Of a DNA stretch of 8,796 nt, positions 6,026 to 8,796 are shown in pieces; the first letter of the stretch is position 1, and each line of letters opens with the position of its first letter. The notes below the pieces were generated by a model that was not told where the DNA came from, ran no database searches, and worked only from the letters and a program-made list of their open reading frames with translations. This DNA comes from JAGXLC01 sp964461045 (GTDB lineage: Bacteria > Bacteroidota > Bacteroidia > Bacteroidales > UBA12077). The DNA is taken from contig CAYWSJ010000113.1 in NCBI GenBank assembly GCA_964461045.1, positions 1 through 8,796 of the forward strand. Reading direction: 5' to 3'. The translations under genes and the position numbers were made by a program.

Positions 6026-6787
6026 ATGATGAAAGCTACAGCATTTCTAGGTAGTGCAAGAAAAGGACACACCTACCGGGCAACAGAAAAAATACTTCAA
6101 CAACTGCAGGAAATGGACAAGATTGATACAGAAATCGTCTTTCTTTCCGATTATAATCTGCAAATTTGCAAAGGTTGCAAAACATGCCTGGACAAGGGAG
6201 AGGAATTGTGCCAGTTCCAGGACGACAGGGATAAGCTCATAGAAAAGATGAACCAATCAGATGGTATTATTTTTGCCACCCCTAATTATTCGTTCCAGGT
6301 TTCAGCAATCATGAAAGTATTTCTTGACCGCCTGGGTTACTTTTTTCACCGTCCGCACTTTTTCGGAAAAACGTACACCAATGTCGTAGCGCAGGGGATA
6401 TACGGAGGTAAAAAGATAGTTAAATATCTTGATTTCATAGGAAGTGGCCTGGGTTTCAACGTTGTTAAAGGCACTTGTATTACAACTCGTGAACCTCTGA
6501 CAGAAAACGCTGAGAAGAAGATCGAAAAAATCATTAACAAACAGGCTAAAAAATTCTATAAGAAAATGATCTCAAAAGCCTATCCTGCTCCATCGCTTTT
6601 CAAAATTATGCTTTTCAGGTTTTCCCGTTCGAGTATGAAAAAAGCACTCGATGAAAGCTACCGTGACTACAATTACTACAAGGATAAAGGATGGTTCACT
6701 TCAGACTATTATTATCCGGTAAAACTAAATCCTTTTAAAAAACTAACAGGCAAATTCATTGATCAGATTGCCACTAAAATGAGTTAA
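6026..6787 (+). CDS. Flavodoxin-fold NAD(P)H-dependent oxidoreductase, iron-sulfur-flavoprotein-like
   Basis: The product has 253 residues from ATG 6026, or 252 from the adjacent ATG at 6029. A TTG-initiated extension to 5963 would run through the operator and promoter and is rejected. The N-terminus has the FMN-phosphate loop of the NADPH-dependent FMN reductase fold (AFLGSARKGHTYRATEKIL). It is followed by CKGCKTCLDKGEELC, a compact CX2CX2CX7C cluster (Cys47, 50, 53 and 61 counted from 6029). That spacing is typical of archaeal and bacterial iron-sulfur flavoproteins (Isf), which bind a 4Fe-4S cluster beside FMN. The segment DGIIFATPNYSFQVSAIMKVFLDR is the conserved flavin-side strand and loop. 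A basic C-terminal extension (about 180-252; GWFTSDYYYPVKLNPF) follows. A role in electron transfer to an unknown acceptor, perhaps in oxidative or nitrosative stress, is inferred. The membrane-protein gene starts five bases after its stop, so the two are probably co-transcribed. Confidence 0.85.
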   Translation: MMKATAFLGSARKGHTYRATEKILQQLQEMDKIDTEIVFLSDYNLQICKGCKTCLDKGEELCQFQDDRDKLIEKMNQSDGIIFATPNYSFQVSAIMKVFLDRLGYFFHRPHFFGKTYTNVVAQGIYGGKKIVKYLDFIGSGLGFNVVKGTCITTREPLTENAEKKIEKIINKQAKKFYKKMISKAYPAPSLFKIMLFRFSRSSMKKALDESYRDYNYYKDKGWFTSDYYYPVKLNPFKKLTGKFIDQIATKMS

Positions 6788-6792
6788 AAATT

Positions 6793-7486
6793 ATGAAGAA
6801 TAAAATACACCCAGACCCTTCCTGGAAGGAACTATACAAAGCCGGCGGTATCTCTGCATTACTTTATGTGGCTATTGCCATTATTTTGCCGGCTGTTATG
6901 TATATGATCCATCCAATTATGAGTGAGATGGAAAGCGGTAAAGAAGTTCTGAGATTAATCTCTTCAAAAAACCTCCTGGCTTATTCTTCAGACAACTGTT
7001 CTGGGCACCAGCTTTTTGGCTATTATTGCATTTGCGGCGTTATATAAAACACTTAAAAATGTCAATAAAAGTTATGCACTTGTTGGTACACTCATAGCCA
7101 TTACCTGCCATATACTCTTCATTGCTTACTACCCTGTATTGATGGGCTTAACATACCTGGCTGAGAATTACCAGGCAGCCGGAGCAGCTCAGCAATCGTC
7201 CATGCAGGCAGCAGCAGACGCCCTACTGGCAATAAACAATGCGTTTAACCCATTATATGAATCGGTTTTTGCAATCAGTGTGCTTATACTTTCTCTGGTA
7301 ATGCTTAAAAGTGTCTACCACAAAATTATTGCTTATCTGGGCATTCTTACAGCCATATCAGCATTTGCAGCTCTTATTCTCTGGCCGTTGCTTGACATTG
7401 GATACCTCTGGTGGTGGGCCATTTTCATGATCTGGTTTGTAGCAGTGGGCTGGAAACTTTTTTTACTGGGTAAGAAACAGCATTAA
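6793..7486 (+). pseudogene. Six-helix membrane protein split by a +1 frameshift
   Basis: Two overlapping frames make one protein. The first runs 6793-7047 and is natural to about residue 58 (WKELYKAGGISALLYVAIA, EVLRLISSK); it then degenerates into NCSGHQLFGYYCIC before stopping. The second frame, open to 7486, continues sensibly as LILQTTVLGTSFLAIIAFAA. Dropping one A from the run of six at 6966-6971 joins them as LISSKTSWLILQTTVLG, giving about 230 residues. The joined product has six hydrophobic helices and resembles small DUF4386-type integral membrane proteins, an uncertain assignment. The gene follows the flavoprotein by five bases, so it belongs to module A. The break may be a real inactivating insertion, slippage at the A-run, or a sequencing error. 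Even if the protein is not made whole, the downstream frame has kept its sequence character, so the lesion is recent or not real. Confidence 0.75.
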
Positions 7487-7621
7487 GCTCACAACTAAGG
7501 GATTTAAAAAAATACATAATCCTGCTAAATCATTTCAAATCTTTTACCTGAGCCAAAGACACTTTCAAATATTACAAAATCAAATCTTTTTAATAAATTT
7601 GATAAGACAAACCTACTGCGT
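7487..7621 (+). promoter_or_regulatory. Promoter region of regulator B
   Basis: This 135-bp gap carries a -7 match, TAAATTTG, at 7594-7601, exactly 20 nt before the ATG at 7622. The leader ATAAGACAAACCTACTGCGT shares AAGAC.AACCT with the leader of regulator A, at the same distance from the start. Upstream, the 11-mer TCAAATCTTTT occurs twice, at 7535-7545 and 7580-7590. No copy of the 16-bp dyad is present, so autoregulation through that motif is not suggested. Confidence 0.5.
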
Positions 7622-8200
7622 ATGGAAACATTTGCTTCATTGAAAGAAATTATAGAGCGTTCAAATATCTTAGAAAAAGAACAGGTAAAATGGATTCTTG
7701 AACACTTCCAGGATGAAAATCTTAAAAAAAACCAATTCTGTCTTGAAGCAGGCAACAGATCTTCCCGTATCAGATTCCTTGAAAGCGGAATATTATGTTC
7801 TTTCATTTATAATAAGGAAGGCGAAGAGGTGGTAAAGCATTTTGTAGAACCCGGACAATTTTTTACTGATATAGACAGCTATGAAAAAGGAATTCCGACG
7901 AAATTGAATATTCAGGCTGTAGTGAATTCAAGGGTCTTTTCGATCAGCAAGACCGACAATGAAAAAATAAATAAAGAACTACCCCAGTGGGGATATCTCC
8001 TGAAACAATTTGCAGCAGAAGCCCTTAACCTGATGATCAGGAACCGGAATTTCCTTCAGTTCGGTTCGGCTGTAGAACAATACCAACATTTTTTAAAGCA
8101 TCACCCAAACCTGGCTCAAAATGTCCCGTTAAAATACATTGCCTCCTATCTTGGCATTACCCAGAGTTCACTAAGCAGAATCAGAAGAGAACGTGGTTAA
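7622..8200 (+). CDS. Crp/Fnr-family transcriptional regulator (module B)
   Basis: The product has 192 residues. Residues about 30-120 form the cNMP-binding-like beta roll (NQFCLEAGNRSSRIRFLESGI, YNKEGEEVVKHFVEPGQFF). A long helix follows, then the C-terminal helix-turn-helix PLKYIASYLGITQSSLSRIRRE. As in regulator A, neither the cAMP-binding Arg-Ser signature nor an Fnr-type cysteine cluster is present, so the effector is unknown. The HTH shares IASYLGI and LSRIR with regulator A, while the sensory domains have diverged much more; the pair may therefore bind like sites under different signals. The start at 7622 is supported by the -7 element 20 nt upstream. The dyad 8223-8238 begins 22 bp past the stop, in front of the flavodoxin gene. 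Confidence 0.9.
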   Translation: METFASLKEIIERSNILEKEQVKWILEHFQDENLKKNQFCLEAGNRSSRIRFLESGILCSFIYNKEGEEVVKHFVEPGQFFTDIDSYEKGIPTKLNIQAVVNSRVFSISKTDNEKINKELPQWGYLLKQFAAEALNLMIRNRNFLQFGSAVEQYQHFLKHHPNLAQNVPLKYIASYLGITQSSLSRIRRERG

Positions 8201-8222
8201 AAAATCTGCATTCGTTTCATTT

Positions 8223-8238
8223 TTTGTCATATGTCAAA
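8223..8238 (+). promoter_or_regulatory. Candidate Crp-type operator, copy B (TTTGTCATATGTCAAA)
   Basis: This 16-bp element has the same outline as copy A: TTTG at one end and CAAA at the other, around a TC-N4-GT core. One symmetric base pair departs from perfect symmetry (T instead of A in the left arm). The central ATAT is itself symmetric. It is preceded by the same ATTTT run as copy A. It lies 21 bp before one -7-like element (TACTTTTA, 8260-8267) and 34 bp before another (TAACTTTA, 8273-8280). Confidence 0.55.
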
Positions 8239-8248
8239 TTTTTTCTTC

Positions 8249-8280
8249 TTTGAGGGCTATACTTTTACACCATAACTTTA
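8249..8280 (+). promoter_or_regulatory. Candidate flavodoxin promoter
   Basis: TTTG (8249-8252) is followed after 20 bp by TAACTTTA (8273-8280), one mismatch from TTTG-N20-TAnnTTTG, ending 14 nt before the ATG at 8295. An alternative -7, TACTTTTA at 8260-8267, also has one mismatch. It would reproduce the dyad-to-promoter spacing of module A almost exactly (21 against 22 bp). The sequence alone does not decide between them. Confidence 0.45.
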
Positions 8281-8294
8281 AAAAAGTATGGATT

Positions 8295-8714
8295 ATGAAA
8301 AACGCAATGATTATTTATCAAAGTAAAAAAGGAACCACACGTCAGTTTGGATCTGAAATTGGCAAATTATTAAACAAAAAGGGAATACAAACCAAAGTTC
8401 TCTCTCTGGAAGAAGCAGAAAAATGTTCCATTCAGGAATATGATTATCTTTTCCTCGGATGCTGGACCAAAGGTTTGATGGTCATTAATCAACATCCTGA
8501 TAAAGACTGGAAAAATTTTGCCTCATCGCTTGAAATACCTGAAAATACCCGGGTGAATCTATTCACGACTTACAAAATAGCTGCCGGTAGCATGTTTTCA
8601 AGAATGAAAAAATGCTTGCCATCCCTGAATGGAAACATGGGCCTGGAGTTAAAATCTAAGAATGGAGACTTGTCAGATGATAATGCCTGGATTATAGATA
8701 AAACAATTAAATAA
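8295..8714 (+). CDS. Flavodoxin-family protein
   Basis: The product has 139 residues from ATG 8295. The open frame extends back to 8193, but that extension overlaps the regulator's stop and runs through the dyad and promoter, so it is rejected. The N-terminal strand and FMN-phosphate loop are AMIIYQSKKGTTRQFGSEIG (residues about 4-23). The second flavin loop is YDYLFLGCWTKGLMV, with Trp in a position that can stack on the isoalloxazine ring. A third loop is LFTTYKIAAGSMFSRM. The length is close to that of short-chain flavodoxins (about 140-150). It probably binds FMN and carries single electrons in the cytoplasm; the partner is unknown. It lacks the cysteine cluster of the module A flavoprotein. 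It is the second gene of module B, 94 bp after the regulator, with its own promoter. The last 82 bases of the window show nothing further. Confidence 0.82.
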   Translation: MKNAMIIYQSKKGTTRQFGSEIGKLLNKKGIQTKVLSLEEAEKCSIQEYDYLFLGCWTKGLMVINQHPDKDWKNFASSLEIPENTRVNLFTTYKIAAGSMFSRMKKCLPSLNGNMGLELKSKNGDLSDDNAWIIDKTIK

Positions 8715-8796
8715 CTATGCCAATTCATGTTTTACTTCAGTTGCTGTTCAAAGCTAAGGTTCAATAAATATCCATGTTATTTGAATTAATCTTTGA

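Noticed and set aside
8193..8294. 34-residue N-terminal extension of the flavodoxin that looks like a hydrophobic signal segment
   Set aside because: It overlaps the regulator's stop and is the translation of the dyad and promoter region; flavodoxins begin at the strand found right after ATG 8295.

Overview
The window looks like a chromosomal segment of a Bacteroidota bacterium. The evidence is AT-rich DNA, two secreted proteins ending in a type IX secretion (Por) sorting domain, a lipid-free Lcl/DUF1566 surface protein of a kind common in this phylum, short 5' leaders mostly without Shine-Dalgarno sequences, and several matches to the Bacteroidota -7 promoter element TAnnTTTG. A finer placement (for example Marinilabiliales-like) would be a guess.

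Layout. Positions 1-188 are gene-free and carry two low-complexity imperfect tandem arrays. A minus-strand gene (189-989) encodes an exported ankyrin-repeat protein. After a 356-bp divergent intergenic region, two translationally coupled plus-strand genes (1346-3504) encode a small T9SS-sorted protein and a 550-residue surface protein with a C-terminal Lcl domain. A separate secreted alpha/beta hydrolase resembling the BPSS1187 family, also with a T9SS sorting domain, lies at 3765-4955. The next 440 bp hold the decayed C-terminus of a medium-chain dehydrogenase (5132-5281).

The last 3.4 kb are the most interesting part. They hold two consecutive modules of the same design, each a short Crp/Fnr-type regulator followed by a flavodoxin-fold protein. 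Module A is regulator 5395-5958, then an iron-sulfur-flavoprotein-like reductase 6026-6787, then a six-helix membrane protein 6793-7486 that is split by a one-base frameshift. Module B is regulator 7622-8200, then a flavodoxin 8295-8714. Between regulator and flavoprotein, both modules carry almost the same 16-bp dyad (TTTGACTTTTGTCAAA at 5962-5977; TTTGTCATATGTCAAA at 8223-8238), 21-22 bp upstream of a -7-like element. The regulators share most of their recognition-helix region (IASYLGI....LSRIR), and their own promoters share a matched 20-nt leader. I infer a duplicated redox- or stress-responsive circuit in which one or both regulators act on both flavoprotein promoters through this dyad. 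The dyads and spacings are read directly from the sequence; the regulatory logic is inference.
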